Both the position numbers and the translations under genes were made by a program. Below, piece by piece: positions 1 to 8,359 of a DNA stretch of 64,000 nt. The stretch's first letter is position 1. Each line of letters begins with the position of its first letter. Origin of the DNA: Candidatus Gastranaerophilales bacterium (GTDB lineage: Bacteria; Cyanobacteriota; Vampirovibrionia; Gastranaerophilales; Gastranaerophilaceae); the NCBI GenBank assembly GCA_900768915.1, contig CAAGEQ010000008.1:1-64000 (forward strand). The letters run 5' to 3'. The notes under the pieces are model-generated. The model ran no database searches, was not told the origin of the DNA, and saw only the letters and a program-made list of their open reading frames with translations.

Positions 1-80
1 AACTCGAAGTAGCACGGAGCATAGCGAATGATATTTGCAGAGCAAATAAAATGAGCGACTGCGTAGTGTGAAACAATAAT
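1..80. repeat. Dispersed purine-rich hairpin repeat, copy 1
   Basis: This non-coding stretch aligns over its whole length with 55177-55255. Both copies begin AACTCGAAGTA and end with a GTG-AARCAATAAT type sequence. Each has a central inverted repeat at the same place: ATTTGC-AGA-GCAAAT here and GTTTAC-GAA-GTAAAC in the second copy. The arm bases differ but pairing is kept, which suggests that the stem is selected. The copy may begin before the window. Confidence 0.6.
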
Positions 81-134
81 CCAAGATAGTTTCGGAATCT
101 TTTTCAAATAGATGCTGAATAAAATTATATTTTT

Positions 135-151
135 GTCAGGCAAAGCCTGAC
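135..151. repeat. Perfect 7-bp stem hairpin
   Basis: GTCAGGC-AAA-GCCTGAC is a perfect inverted repeat. It is preceded by four T on the plus strand and lies between the dispersed repeat and the uppP terminator. It could be a second intergenic hairpin unit or part of a transcription terminator; the sequence alone does not decide. Confidence 0.5.
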
Positions 152-176
152 CTACAACTCTATTTTTAATCATTAT

Positions 177-210
177 AAAAAAGACGTCATATCTTATACA
201 ACGTCTTTTT
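177..210 (-). terminator. Intrinsic terminator after uppP
   Basis: The arms AAAAAGACGT and ACGTCTTTTT enclose a 14-base loop. Read on the minus strand this is a stem followed by a T run, starting 23 bases after the uppP stop. It is symmetrical and could also work on the plus strand. Confidence 0.7.
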
Positions 211-233
211 ATAAAATTTTACTCTCTTAAACC

Positions 234-1085
234 TTATATAAAAGTAAATAACAATGCTGCGATAATACCTGCAACAAAGCAATAATATGCAAAAACTCTT
301 AACGAATATTTTGATAAAAATTCTAAGAAATACTTAATACAAATATAACCTACAATAGCAGAAACTACTGTACCTATCAAAATATATGTCCAATTGTAAG
401 TAACCAATTCAGCCATTTTGACCTCTTTTAAAGGATATACAACAGAAGCCCCCAATATAATTGGAACACTTAACAAAAATGAATATCTTGCACAAGCAAC
501 TCTGCTAACATTTGTAAACATACCTGATGCAATTGTCCAACCTGAGCGAGAAAAACCAGGTAATGCAGCCAAACCTTGAGCAATAGACATTATAATCGCA
601 GTTTTTGTTGAAACTTTTTCAGATTTTTTAGTCAATCTGTCAGAATATTTTTCTGCACCCAACAACATTCCACCAGTAACAATCAAAAGTACACCTACAA
701 CTGCAGGAGTATCCATTAGTCGTTCTGCCGCATTATCAAAGAACAATGCCACTATTATTGTAATAACAGTACCCAAAATAATATAAAGTCCCAACTGTGT
801 GTTATAATCAGAATAATTTTTAGTCTTTATACCATCAATTAAAGCATTCCAAATTTCAATAATATCTTTCCAAAAGAATATAAACACTGCAACCAATGTA
901 CCAATGTGTAACATCATACTTAAAACAATGTCATAACTTGAATCTTCTGGTATAGGATTATGAGAAATCATTTGAATAATATGAGATGTAAATACTAAAT
1001 GTGCAGAACTTGAAATCGGTAAGAATTCGCTTAAACCCTGTACAATTCCCATTGCAATAACTTTTATTAAACCTAAACCTAACAT
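234..1085 (-). CDS. uppP: Undecaprenyl-diphosphate phosphatase (UppP/BacA family)
   Basis: This integral membrane enzyme removes a phosphate from undecaprenyl diphosphate, recycling the lipid carrier for peptidoglycan and other surface polymers. The 283 residues are the usual family length and consist mainly of hydrophobic membrane segments. The two family signatures are present: GLSEFLPISSSAHL at residues 17-30 with the catalytic Glu20, and PGFSRSG at about 175-181. The start is supported by GAGGAG a few bases upstream. It lies 11 bases after queD, so the two probably share a transcript, although queD is a tRNA-modification gene. An intrinsic terminator follows. Confidence 0.95.
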   Translation of the reverse strand: MLGLGLIKVIAMGIVQGLSEFLPISSSAHLVFTSHIIQMISHNPIPEDSSYDIVLSMMLHIGTLVAVFIFFWKDIIEIWNALIDGIKTKNYSDYNTQLGLYIILGTVITIIVALFFDNAAERLMDTPAVVGVLLIVTGGMLLGAEKYSDRLTKKSEKVSTKTAIIMSIAQGLAALPGFSRSGWTIASGMFTNVSRVACARYSFLLSVPIILGASVVYPLKEVKMAELVTYNWTYILIGTVVSAIVGYICIKYFLEFLSKYSLRVFAYYCFVAGIIAALLFTFI

Positions 1086-1096
1086 TTTATCTCCTC

Positions 1097-1453
1097 TTAT
1101 TCAAAATAACTTGCACAAGATGTAGCAGTTTCCCATATAGAAATCTTACTAATTTGAGGAACATTCGCTTTCATTTTTTTATAAATATATTTTGCTAATG
1201 TTTCACTACTTGGACTAATGCCCTTAAAATCTTCTAATTCATTAATATCTTTATGGTCTAAAAGATTTAAAACTTCTTTCAAATGTTTTTTTAAAATTTT
1301 ATAATCAATAAGAATATTACTCTTATCTAATTCAGTACCTTGAACATAAGCCTCAACCAACCAGTTGTGACCATGTTGATTTTCACATTCGCCATCATAA
1401 TTCAATAAATGATGAGCCGCTGAAAAATATAATTGTGCTTTTATTTCGTACAT
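1097..1453 (-). CDS. queD: 6-carboxytetrahydropterin synthase QueD
   Basis: This member of the 6-pyruvoyl-tetrahydropterin synthase family converts dihydroneopterin triphosphate to 6-carboxytetrahydropterin, an early step towards preQ0 and queuosine. The zinc ligands are visible as His15 and the HGH at residues 27-29, the nucleophile is Cys23 in CENQHGHN, and the catalytic Glu lies in SPSSETLAKYI near residue 83. The 118 residues match bacterial QueD. A partner gene, queC, lies far away at 29071-29736, and queE is not in this window. No preQ1 riboswitch-like sequence was found upstream. Confidence 0.9.
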   Translation of the reverse strand: MYEIKAQLYFSAAHHLLNYDGECENQHGHNWLVEAYVQGTELDKSNILIDYKILKKHLKEVLNLLDHKDINELEDFKGISPSSETLAKYIYKKMKANVPQISKISIWETATSCASYFE

Positions 1454-1522
1454 TATTCTCTCCTAATCTATAAAATAATTTTATACTAAAAATAAAATTT
1501 AATAAATGAATACAAAGTTTGT

Positions 1523-2287
1523 CTATACAGATTTTCTATAAGCCCTAATAAATCCTGAATTACCACTTAACTTTTCATTGAACCAAATGAAACCGTTTTT
1601 TTCTAAAATATCAGTAATTTGTTTATATCCTTTAATGTGCCATTCCATAAATACTATATCAATTTTTTTTAATAAACCTGCTTTATCAATATCTTTGACG
1701 CATTCATATTCTGCACCTTCGATGTCCATCTTTAAAACTATTGGATTATTAGAGTGTTGTTTAATGATTTCTTTTAGAACATCACTTGAACGGCGAATTT
1801 CTAATTCTACCTCATGGCATTGTTCACGTTTAATAATTTCTGCAAACTCAGGAATGATAGTGTTTACAGCAGATGCATTTATATTATTAACCTCTGTTGT
1901 AGTTATGCGTTTATTATTATCAAACCAACCATAATTATAAAGTTTAACCTTTTCAGCCAATCTAGGATTGAGTTCTAGGTTAACTTTTGCGACTTTATAA
2001 ACCTCTGGAAATGGCTCGTATGCATATACACTAGAAATATGTTCTTTTGATGCAGCATATAATGTTGAATCTGCAGTATTTGCCCCAACGTCAATAAAAA
2101 TACAATCTTTCAAGCCACCAAATTCATAATCACTACGAGAGAATACTTCAAAAAAGCCAATCAGATTGACCATTTTTAAGAACTTTATCCCTTCAAATTC
2201 GAGATAATCCTCAAATTCGTCCCATTCTAATGGTAATCGTACTTGGAAAATTGTACCTTTATGTTTATATTCCTCAAATTGCGGCAA
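1523..2287 (-). CDS. FkbM-family SAM-dependent methyltransferase
   Basis: The Rossmann SAM-binding motif FIDVGAN lies at residues 64-70, followed by the family's acidic strand (VYAYEPFP) and the VLKMDIEGAEYE motif near residue 185. FkbM proteins O-methylate sugars or other small molecules; the substrate here is unknown. The start is a TTG touching the accC stop (TAA then TTG), with AAAGG upstream, so translation is probably coupled to accC. The next in-frame ATG at codon 39 would also keep the domain. Its place after accC looks like operon convenience rather than a role in fatty acid synthesis. Confidence 0.8.
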   Translation of the reverse strand: MPQFEEYKHKGTIFQVRLPLEWDEFEDYLEFEGIKFLKMVNLIGFFEVFSRSDYEFGGLKDCIFIDVGANTADSTLYAASKEHISSVYAYEPFPEVYKVAKVNLELNPRLAEKVKLYNYGWFDNNKRITTTEVNNINASAVNTIIPEFAEIIKREQCHEVELEIRRSSDVLKEIIKQHSNNPIVLKMDIEGAEYECVKDIDKAGLLKKIDIVFMEWHIKGYKQITDILEKNGFIWFNEKLSGNSGFIRAYRKSV

Positions 2288-3640
2288 TTATTTTAGACCT
2301 TTACGTTTGTAATAATCTTCAATAAATCCAGTATTGAATTTTCCACTAATGAATACTTCATCTTCAATAATACCTTGGTGGAATGGAATTGTTGTAGCAA
2401 TACCTGTAACGACATATTCCTTTAATGCTTGATACATTCTACGTCTTGCTTCATTTCTAGTTTCACCCCAACAAATCAATTTACCAATCATAGAATCATA
2501 ATATGGTGGAATTGAATATCCTGGATATACGTGAGAATCAACTCTTATACCAAAACCACCCGGAGCAAAATATCCATCTATTTTACCTGGACAAGGCATA
2601 AAATCTTTATCAGGGTTTTCAGCATTGATACGACATTCAATAGCATGACCTCTTAATTGTACTTGGTCTTGGGTATAACTTAACTTTTCACCAGCCGCCA
2701 CTCTAATTTGTTCTCTTACAATATCAACACGAGAAATCATTTCAGTTACGCAATGCTCAACTTGAACACGAGTGTTCATTTCCATGAAATACCATTTGCC
2801 ATCGTGGTCTAGTAAGAATTCGCAAGTACCAGCACCTTCATAATTAATTGCTTTTGCTGCTCTTACTGCTGCAGCACCCATTTCTTTTCTTGTTTCTTCA
2901 TCAATAGCAGGAGATGGTGCTTCTTCTAACAATTTTTGGTGACGTCTTTGGATAGAACAATCTCTTTCACCTAAGTGAATAACATTACCAAAACTATCAC
3001 CTAATATTTGAACCTCAATATGTCTTGGATTTTCTAAGAATTTTTCGGCATATACATCTGGATTCCCAAAGAAGTTTTGTGCTTCTGCTTGGCATAAAGG
3101 CATATTTGTATCAACATCTTCATCATTTCTACATACTCTCATACCTTTACCACCGCCACCAGCAGTTGCTTTCAATATAATAGGATAGCCAACTTTGTTA
3201 GCGAATTTTTTAACTTCTTCTGGGGTTTTAACAATACCTGTACCAGGAGTTACAGGAACATCATTTTCAATCATTGTTTTTCTAGCAGTCGCTTTATCAC
3301 CCATTTTTTTCATTGCTTCAGATGTCGGACCAATGAATTTTATACCACTTTGTTCACACATTTCAGCAAAATCAGCCCTTTCTGACAAGAAACCATATCC
3401 AGGGTGAATGGCATCTGCACCTGATACACTAGCAGCAGCCATAATTCTACTAATATCTAAGTAACTTTGACTACTAGGCGCAGGTCCTATACAATATGAA
3501 TCTGTCGCTAATCTAACGTGAAGTGATTCAGCATCTGCTTGTGAATATATCGCAACAGTAGGAATACCCAATTCTCTACATGCTCTAATAACTCTAACTG
3601 CGATTTCGCCTCTATTTGCGACTAAAACTTTTTTTAACAT
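2288..3640 (-). CDS. accC: Acetyl-CoA carboxylase, biotin carboxylase subunit
   Basis: AccC carboxylates the biotin on AccB using ATP and bicarbonate, the first half-reaction of malonyl-CoA formation. The 450 residues are full length. The N-terminal KKVLVANRGEIA domain is followed by the ATP-grasp glycine loop (KATAGGGGKGMR, about residues 157-168) and the MEMNTRVQVEH catalytic block near residue 290. It follows accB by 92 bases that contain a stem-loop, so the AccB:AccC ratio may be tuned there. accA and accD are not in the window. Confidence 0.97.
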   Translation of the reverse strand: MLKKVLVANRGEIAVRVIRACRELGIPTVAIYSQADAESLHVRLATDSYCIGPAPSSQSYLDISRIMAAASVSGADAIHPGYGFLSERADFAEMCEQSGIKFIGPTSEAMKKMGDKATARKTMIENDVPVTPGTGIVKTPEEVKKFANKVGYPIILKATAGGGGKGMRVCRNDEDVDTNMPLCQAEAQNFFGNPDVYAEKFLENPRHIEVQILGDSFGNVIHLGERDCSIQRRHQKLLEEAPSPAIDEETRKEMGAAAVRAAKAINYEGAGTCEFLLDHDGKWYFMEMNTRVQVEHCVTEMISRVDIVREQIRVAAGEKLSYTQDQVQLRGHAIECRINAENPDKDFMPCPGKIDGYFAPGGFGIRVDSHVYPGYSIPPYYDSMIGKLICWGETRNEARRRMYQALKEYVVTGIATTIPFHQGIIEDEVFISGKFNTGFIEDYYKRKGLK

Positions 3641-3694
3641 ATCCCCTATCCTTATACTAATTCGGCTGATTTAATATAAACTTATTATATTAAA

Positions 3695-3719
3695 AGGCTG
3701 ACAAATGAATTGCCAGCCT
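3695..3719 (-). terminator. Stem-loop between accB and accC (possible attenuator)
   Basis: On the minus strand AGGCTGGCAA and TTGTCAGCCT form a 10-bp stem with one G-U pair and a 5-base loop, followed by TTTTAATAT. The T run is short, so partial termination or mRNA processing between accB and accC is more likely than a full stop. Confidence 0.5.
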
Positions 3720-3732
3720 AATTAAGTACTAA

Positions 3733-4194
3733 TTATTCAACATACATAATGGCTTGACCGTATTCAACAGCTTGACCATCTGTTACGCAAATTTCTGTAA
3801 TCTTACCTGAGAATTCAGATTCGATTTCATTCATTAATTTCATTGCTTCAATGATACAAACTTTATCACCTGCAGAAATTGAATCACCAACTTTAACGAA
3901 TGGTTCAGCATCTGGAGATGGTTTACTATAGAATGTACCAACCATAGGTGAAACAATTGCTTTACCTTTATGTTCAGGTTCACTAGATGTACTAGATGTT
4001 GCAGGAGCAACTGGAGTAGCAGGTGCCGCAGCAACAGGGGCTGCTGTTGGCATAGCAACACCAGCACTGATTACTTCTGGTAAATCTTTTCTAATTGTAA
4101 TTGCTTGTTCACCATCTTCTAATGATATTTCAGTTAATTCATTATCAGCAACAATCTTTGCTAATTTTTCAATATAATCTGTTTCAAATTTCAT
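3733..4194 (-). CDS. accB: Acetyl-CoA carboxylase biotin carboxyl carrier protein
   Basis: AccB carries the biotin that shuttles the carboxyl group between AccC and AccAD. An N-terminal region of about 45 residues is followed by an Ala/Pro/Thr-rich flexible linker (about 46-72) and the biotinyl domain. The biotinylation site is EAMKLMNEI with Lys119. The 153 residues are typical. It lies directly after efp and before accC; efp-accB adjacency is common in bacteria, including Cyanobacteria. Confidence 0.96.
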   Translation of the reverse strand: MKFETDYIEKLAKIVADNELTEISLEDGEQAITIRKDLPEVISAGVAMPTAAPVAAAPATPVAPATSSTSSEPEHKGKAIVSPMVGTFYSKPSPDAEPFVKVGDSISAGDKVCIIEAMKLMNEIESEFSGKITEICVTDGQAVEYGQAIMYVE

Positions 4195-4214
4195 TCTTTT
4201 ACCTCTTTAATCGA

Positions 4215-4772
4215 CTAACAACGATCTAAATATTCATTAGATCTTGTATCAACTCTAATTCTATCACCATTAGAAACGAAGAATGGAACGTTAACAACAG
4301 CACCAGTTTCTAATGTAGCAGGTTTTGTACCACCTTGAGCAGTGTTACCCTTTTCAGCAGGTGGAGTATCAACAACTTCCAACTCAACGTGAGCAGGAAT
4401 ATCAACACCAATAATTTTGCCATCGTGCATCAATACTTGAATAACCATATTTTCTTTCAAGTATTTAACACCGCTACCTACTTGTTCTTCTGTTAATTGC
4501 ATTTGTTCGTAAGATTCATTATCCATCATAACGAAATCTTTGCCTTCTTTATATAAATATTGCATTTCACGTCTATCCAAAGTGGCTTTAGCAACTTTTT
4601 CACCGGCTCTAAATGTTTTTTCAACAACTTGTCCAGTTTCAACGTTTTTCAATTTTGAACGAACAAAAGCGGCACCTTTACCTGGTTTAACGTGTAAAAA
4701 TTCGACTACTGACCAAAGACCATTATCTAATTGCAAGGTCAAACCTGTTTTAAAATCGTTTACAGAAATCAT
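4215..4772 (-). CDS. efp: Translation elongation factor P
   Basis: EF-P relieves ribosome stalling at polyproline stretches. The 185 residues cover the KOW-like N-terminal domain and two OB domains. The loop that reaches the peptidyl-transferase centre reads VKPGKGAAF, with Lys32 at the tip as the likely modification site. No modification enzyme gene is nearby. It is the first gene of the efp-accB-accC-FkbM run, with an AAGGAG-type ribosome site upstream, and is divergent from a long non-coding stretch. Confidence 0.97.
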   Translation of the reverse strand: MISVNDFKTGLTLQLDNGLWSVVEFLHVKPGKGAAFVRSKLKNVETGQVVEKTFRAGEKVAKATLDRREMQYLYKEGKDFVMMDNESYEQMQLTEEQVGSGVKYLKENMVIQVLMHDGKIIGVDIPAHVELEVVDTPPAEKGNTAQGGTKPATLETGAVVNVPFFVSNGDRIRVDTRSNEYLDRC

Positions 4773-4964
4773 ATAAGCTCCTTATAATGTCTATATTTAT
4801 ACTGTTTTTTCTGATAATACCATAAAATTAATATTTTTCAAAATATATATAAAGTTTTATCACTATTTGTAATAGTTTCCAAATATAATTATGGTTTACA
4901 TTTATAAATTTCGGTATAGTGTAAAATATTTATTAATTTTTGTAAATTAATCATTTTTTTACAC

Positions 4965-4993
4965 TTGTAGAAGATTGAAACATGCACTAAACT
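4965..4993 (+). promoter_or_regulatory. Candidate sigma70 promoter in a gene-free stretch
   Basis: TTGTAG at 4965-4970 and TAAACT at 4988-4993 are separated by 17 bases. The -10 and the bases after it resemble 5367-5386 upstream of the aminotransferase (TAAACT followed by AGAGTAG). There is no gene between this site and the terminator at 5222. Confidence 0.4.
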
Positions 4994-4999
4994 AAGAGT

Positions 5000-5250
5000 A
5001 GAGGAATTAGATTATCGAAATACATTTATCCAAAGTTGTACGAATGTCGATATTGACTGTTGTTTTGTCTGTTTGTAAACAGATGTAACAATATATATCA
5101 ATTATGCAATTTGTATATACTAAAATACTTTATATAAATATAAGACGATAATTAAAAACCTTTCATACACAACCTACACACACTAACCTTCTACACACGA
5201 GGAATTACACAAAAAATTCCAAACCACTCTTTTTTGAGCGGTTTTTTTTT
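5000..5250 (+). ncRNA. Candidate small RNA or orphan leader transcript
   Basis: The 637-base gap 4773-5409 holds no convincing open reading frame. It does hold a promoter-like sequence, a C/A-rich stretch with few G at about 5165-5200 (CCTACACACACTAACC and similar), a GGAATT/AATTCC hairpin at 5201-5220, and a second hairpin with nine T at 5222-5250. A terminator with no gene before it suggests a free-standing transcript of about 250 nt. It does not match any RNA family I can recognise by eye. Confidence 0.35.
5222..5250 (+). terminator. Intrinsic terminator with no gene upstream
   Basis: ACC-A-CTC pairs with GAG-C-GGT around a six-T loop, with one mismatch, and is followed by nine T. The upstream A run extends the stem. 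It precedes the aminotransferase by about 160 bases and would separate that gene from whatever is transcribed before it. Confidence 0.65.
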
Positions 5251-5409
5251 GTTTAAAATTATAAATTAAGCATGGATAATATTTTTTTTAGTGTTTTTGT
5301 TTGTAATTCAGTTATATTTTTATTTTAGTGAGATTAAGTTTATATAAAGATGGCAAAATACTGTGTTAAACTAGAGTAGTAGAGATAACAAAAGAGAAAG
5401 GGATTAAAA

Positions 5410-6528
5410 ATGATACCTATATTTGATTCAAAACGTCAATATGCAGAAATTGGCGAAGCAGCAGAAAAAGCAGTATGCGAAGTTATGCGTTCTGGTTCAT
5501 ATATTTTAGGAAAAAATACAAAAGCATTAGAACAAGAATTAGCTGATTTTATCGGAGTAAAATATACCGTAGGTTTAAACTCTGGTACAGATGCTTTGCA
5601 CTTAGCATTGAGAGCATTAGATATAGGTAAAGGTGATGAGGTTATCACAACTGCATTTACATTTGTAGCAACTGCAGAAGCAATTGGTATTGTTGGTGCA
5701 AAACCTGTTTTTGTTGATATTGATGCTGATACATTCAATATTGATCCTGCAAAGATTGAAGAAGCAATTACACCAAATACAAAGGCAATTATTCCAGTTC
5801 ATTTATATGGTCAACCTTGTGATATGGATAGAATTATGGATATCGCAAAACGTCATAACTTGAGAGTTATTGAAGATTGTTGTCAAGCAATAGGTTCATC
5901 ATATAAAGGACAAAAAGTTGGTACATTTGGTGACTTTGGTTGTTATAGTTTCTATCCAACTAAGAACTTAGGTACTATGGGTGATGGTGGATTGATTACA
6001 ACAAATTCAGAAGCATTGAAAGATAGAGTAATCGCATTGAGAAACCACGGTGGTGCAGTTCGTTATCATCATGATGAAATTGGTGTAAACTCAAGACTTG
6101 ATGAAATTCAAGCAGCAATTTTGAGAGTTAAATTACCATATATTGATGAATGGAATACAAAACGTAGAGAAAGAGCAGCAATTTATAATGAATTGTTTGC
6201 ATCTTGTGAAGATATTAAGACTCCAACAGAACTTGATAACACATATTGTGTATATCACCAATATACTGTAAAAGTTCCTAACAGAGATGAAATCTTTGAA
6301 AAAATGCATGATGCAGGTATTGGTGCAATGTTGTATTATCCAATTCCATTACACATGCAAAAAGTTCATAACTATTTAGGTATGGAAAAAGGTTCATTAC
6401 CAAATACCGAAAGAGATACTGAAGTTGTTATGTCATTGCCAATGTTCCCAGAATTGACAAGAGAAGAACAAGAAACAGTAGCAAGTACATTGATTAAACT
6501 TGTTGAAGAATCAAAAGCATTAGTTTAA
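5410..6528 (+). CDS. DegT/DnrJ/EryC1/StrS-family sugar aminotransferase
   Basis: This PLP-dependent fold-type I enzyme transaminates nucleotide-linked keto-sugars to make amino sugars for surface polysaccharides. The 372 residues are typical. Seen in the sequence are the SGTDALHLAL cofactor loop (about 58-67), VIEDCCQAIGSSY (about 153-165) and the PLP lysine Lys185 in FYPTKNLGTMGDGG. AAAGGG lies upstream of the start. It is a single gene closed by a strong terminator, with no sugar-nucleotide pathway neighbours, so the exact sugar cannot be named. Confidence 0.9.
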   Translation: MIPIFDSKRQYAEIGEAAEKAVCEVMRSGSYILGKNTKALEQELADFIGVKYTVGLNSGTDALHLALRALDIGKGDEVITTAFTFVATAEAIGIVGAKPVFVDIDADTFNIDPAKIEEAITPNTKAIIPVHLYGQPCDMDRIMDIAKRHNLRVIEDCCQAIGSSYKGQKVGTFGDFGCYSFYPTKNLGTMGDGGLITTNSEALKDRVIALRNHGGAVRYHHDEIGVNSRLDEIQAAILRVKLPYIDEWNTKRRERAAIYNELFASCEDIKTPTELDNTYCVYHQYTVKVPNRDEIFEKMHDAGIGAMLYYPIPLHMQKVHNYLGMEKGSLPNTERDTEVVMSLPMFPELTREEQETVASTLIKLVEESKALV

Positions 6529-6549
6529 TATAACACTGTTATAATAAAT

Positions 6550-6589
6550 AAATGGTCTGATAGAATATTCTATCAGACCATTTTATTTG
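6550..6589. terminator. Bidirectional intrinsic terminator
   Basis: AAATGGTCTGATAGAA and TTCTATCAGACCATTT form a long near-perfect stem with A runs on one side and T runs on the other. It sits between two convergent genes and can serve both. Confidence 0.85.
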
Positions 6590-6597
6590 TATGTGAT

Positions 6598-7101
6598 TTA
6601 TATAATTAAATTTTTATATTTTTCAACAATTTCATCATTTATATCAATTAAGATTACTTTATCGAGGTTATTGTTATGTTGAAGATATTCTTTTATTGTA
6701 TTAATAGCGATTTTGCTTGCTTCGTCTAGTGGAAATCTATATATGCCACAAGAAATTGCTGGGAATGCTATCGTTTTTATATCAAATTTTTTTGTTAGTT
6801 CTAGAGTCGTTTTGTAGCAAGATTTTAGCATTTCACGCTCGTTTTTGTTCCCACCATACCAAACAGGTCCAACTGTATGAATAATAAATTTTGCAGGTAG
6901 TTTATATCCTTTTGTGATTTTTGCTTGACCAGTTTCGCAACCATTCAGACTTCGGCATTCTTCTAATAGTTCATATCCTGCAGCACGATGTATTGCTCCA
7001 TCAACGCCACCACCGCCTAGTAATGTCTTGTTTGCAGCATTGACAATTGCATCGACATTTAGTTTTGTTATATCTCCTTTTAAAATTTCTATTTTTGTCA
7101 T
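6598..7101 (-). CDS. Macrodomain protein (ADP-ribose binding/hydrolase type)
   Basis: The single 167-residue macrodomain resembles the MacroD/YmdB class that hydrolyses O-acetyl-ADP-ribose or removes ADP-ribose from proteins. The ADP-ribose loops are present: GDITKLNVDAIVNAAN (about 9-24), GGGGVDGAIHRAAG (about 29-42) and the phosphate loop AISCGIYRFP (about 120-129). GGAG lies upstream of the start. It follows the nucleotidyltransferase gene on the same strand after 115 bases, so a shared transcript is possible but not shown. Confidence 0.88.
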   Translation of the reverse strand: MTKIEILKGDITKLNVDAIVNAANKTLLGGGGVDGAIHRAAGYELLEECRSLNGCETGQAKITKGYKLPAKFIIHTVGPVWYGGNKNEREMLKSCYKTTLELTKKFDIKTIAFPAISCGIYRFPLDEASKIAINTIKEYLQHNNNLDKVILIDINDEIVEKYKNLII

Positions 7102-7216
7102 TATAATTACTCCGTAATTTTGGGTTGAAGACGCAAGGTTCGAACTTTTTAAGAAATATTACGAACACTTGAATGATATCCCAGTTGCTTTAAAGATGTG
7201 TAGGTGTATATTTTCA

Positions 7217-8014
7217 CTAGATATGGTAGCCTAAATATAAGATTTGCCTTAAACTTTCAACCATGTCATCAAGTATGTTTAATGTTTCAGAGTTTGGCTG
7301 AACCAGAAGTTTATTGATATTTTCTTCAAAGTTATCAGGTAAAATCTGGCAATTATCCGTTGCATATTTAACAAGCCTTTTTTCGCCTGGATGCAATAAT
7401 TCATTTACTGCAAAAATAATATCAAAATAACTTGCCATAAAAGCAGAAATTCTATGGTTAATACTGACAATATCGTTTCTGTTTATTGCTTTTTCTATTT
7501 GTTCATAATATGAAGCAAAAGGTTTATCTTTAAGCAACATCATATTTCTTTTTACAATATTTTGTTTAAGTTCATTCGGATATTTTGTTTGTATTGAATC
7601 TTGTAGAGTTTTAAGCCAATTACCCTTATCATAAATAATTTGAAAATTATTTAAAGTAAATAAAAATGCGGTTGTATAACCATTTGATGGATAATGTTTA
7701 AACCAAGTATTCTCTACAATACTTTCAAACCAATTAACATTCCAGTACATAATATCTAATTGGCTATTTAATTTATCCACAAAAAATTCATCGCCTGAGC
7801 CAAAATACTCTCCACCAATTTCATATTTTGATGAGTATTGTTTTACGAGTTTTTCCCTGTTTTTAACGGCTATATCTTTTTCTACAAATATGTAAACATC
7901 TATATCTGATAAATTATCAGAAGTATTGTTCACTCTTGAACCACTTAAAGCAACAGATTTGACTTCAGAAAAATTTTTATATTCATCAACAATTCTATTA
8001 AAATATTCATTCAT
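7217..8014 (-). CDS. Nucleotidyltransferase-domain protein (DUF4037-like C-terminus)
   Basis: The N-terminal part has the pol-beta-type nucleotidyltransferase motif: SGSRVNN followed by SDIDVY (residues about 24-43), with the metal-binding Asp pair. The remaining 200 residues are helical, with conserved-looking aromatic and Lys/Asp positions, and resemble DUF4037-type partners of aminoglycoside-nucleotidyltransferase-like proteins. The substrate is unknown; antibiotic modification or protein AMPylation are both possible and neither is shown. It is a single gene upstream of the macrodomain gene. Confidence 0.7.
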   Translation of the reverse strand: MNEYFNRIVDEYKNFSEVKSVALSGSRVNNTSDNLSDIDVYIFVEKDIAVKNREKLVKQYSSKYEIGGEYFGSGDEFFVDKLNSQLDIMYWNVNWFESIVENTWFKHYPSNGYTTAFLFTLNNFQIIYDKGNWLKTLQDSIQTKYPNELKQNIVKRNMMLLKDKPFASYYEQIEKAINRNDIVSINHRISAFMASYFDIIFAVNELLHPGEKRLVKYATDNCQILPDNFEENINKLLVQPNSETLNILDDMVESLRQILYLGYHI

Positions 8015-8116
8015 AATATCATTATATATGAAAATCCTTAGATAGAACTAACAAGAGTAAATATTATTTTTTTTTTTTAACTAGTAGGTTGGGTTTTTAA
8101 CTCAACAAAATAAACT

Positions 8117-8144
8117 AAAAAAGAGTCCACATGGACTCTTTTTT
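8117..8144. terminator. Terminator after tRNA-Asp
   Basis: AAAAAAGAGTCC and GGACTCTTTTTT enclose the loop ACAT. It lies just downstream of the minus-strand tRNA and is symmetrical. Confidence 0.85.
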
Positions 8145-8147
8145 AAA

Positions 8148-8225
8148 TGGCGGGAACGACGAGGCTCGAACTCGCGACCTCATGCGTGACAGGCATGCGC
8201 TCTAACCAAACTGAGCTACGCTCCC
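8148..8225 (-). tRNA. tRNA-Asp (anticodon GUC)
   Basis: The cloverleaf is complete on the minus strand. The acceptor arm GGGAGCG pairs with CGTTCCC (one G-U). The anticodon loop is CTGTCAC in a CATGC/GCATG stem, giving anticodon GTC, and the T-loop is TTCGAGC. The discriminator base is G and the CCA end is encoded in the DNA. It stands alone with a terminator behind it. Confidence 0.97.
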
Positions 8226-8359
8226 ATATTTAATTTTCAATTACTTCTATGCTGTTGCATTTCCGTACAACAATTTTAACGTGCTGAAAAAAAATTTGCA
8301 AGTACTTTTTTATTATTATAAATAATATTTTATTTCACAGAACTTTATTTATACATAAA

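Noticed and set aside
1454..1522. preQ1 riboswitch upstream of queD
   Set aside because: The short AT-rich leader lacks the C-rich stem and A-rich tail of preQ1 aptamers.
5044..5088. 14-codon ATG frame in the gap before the aminotransferase
   Set aside because: No ribosome site, short, and inside a stretch better explained as non-coding RNA.
7102..7216. Possible gene remnant between the nucleotidyltransferase and macrodomain genes
   Set aside because: Translation gives short pieces with stops and no recognisable domain; support is too weak to annotate.
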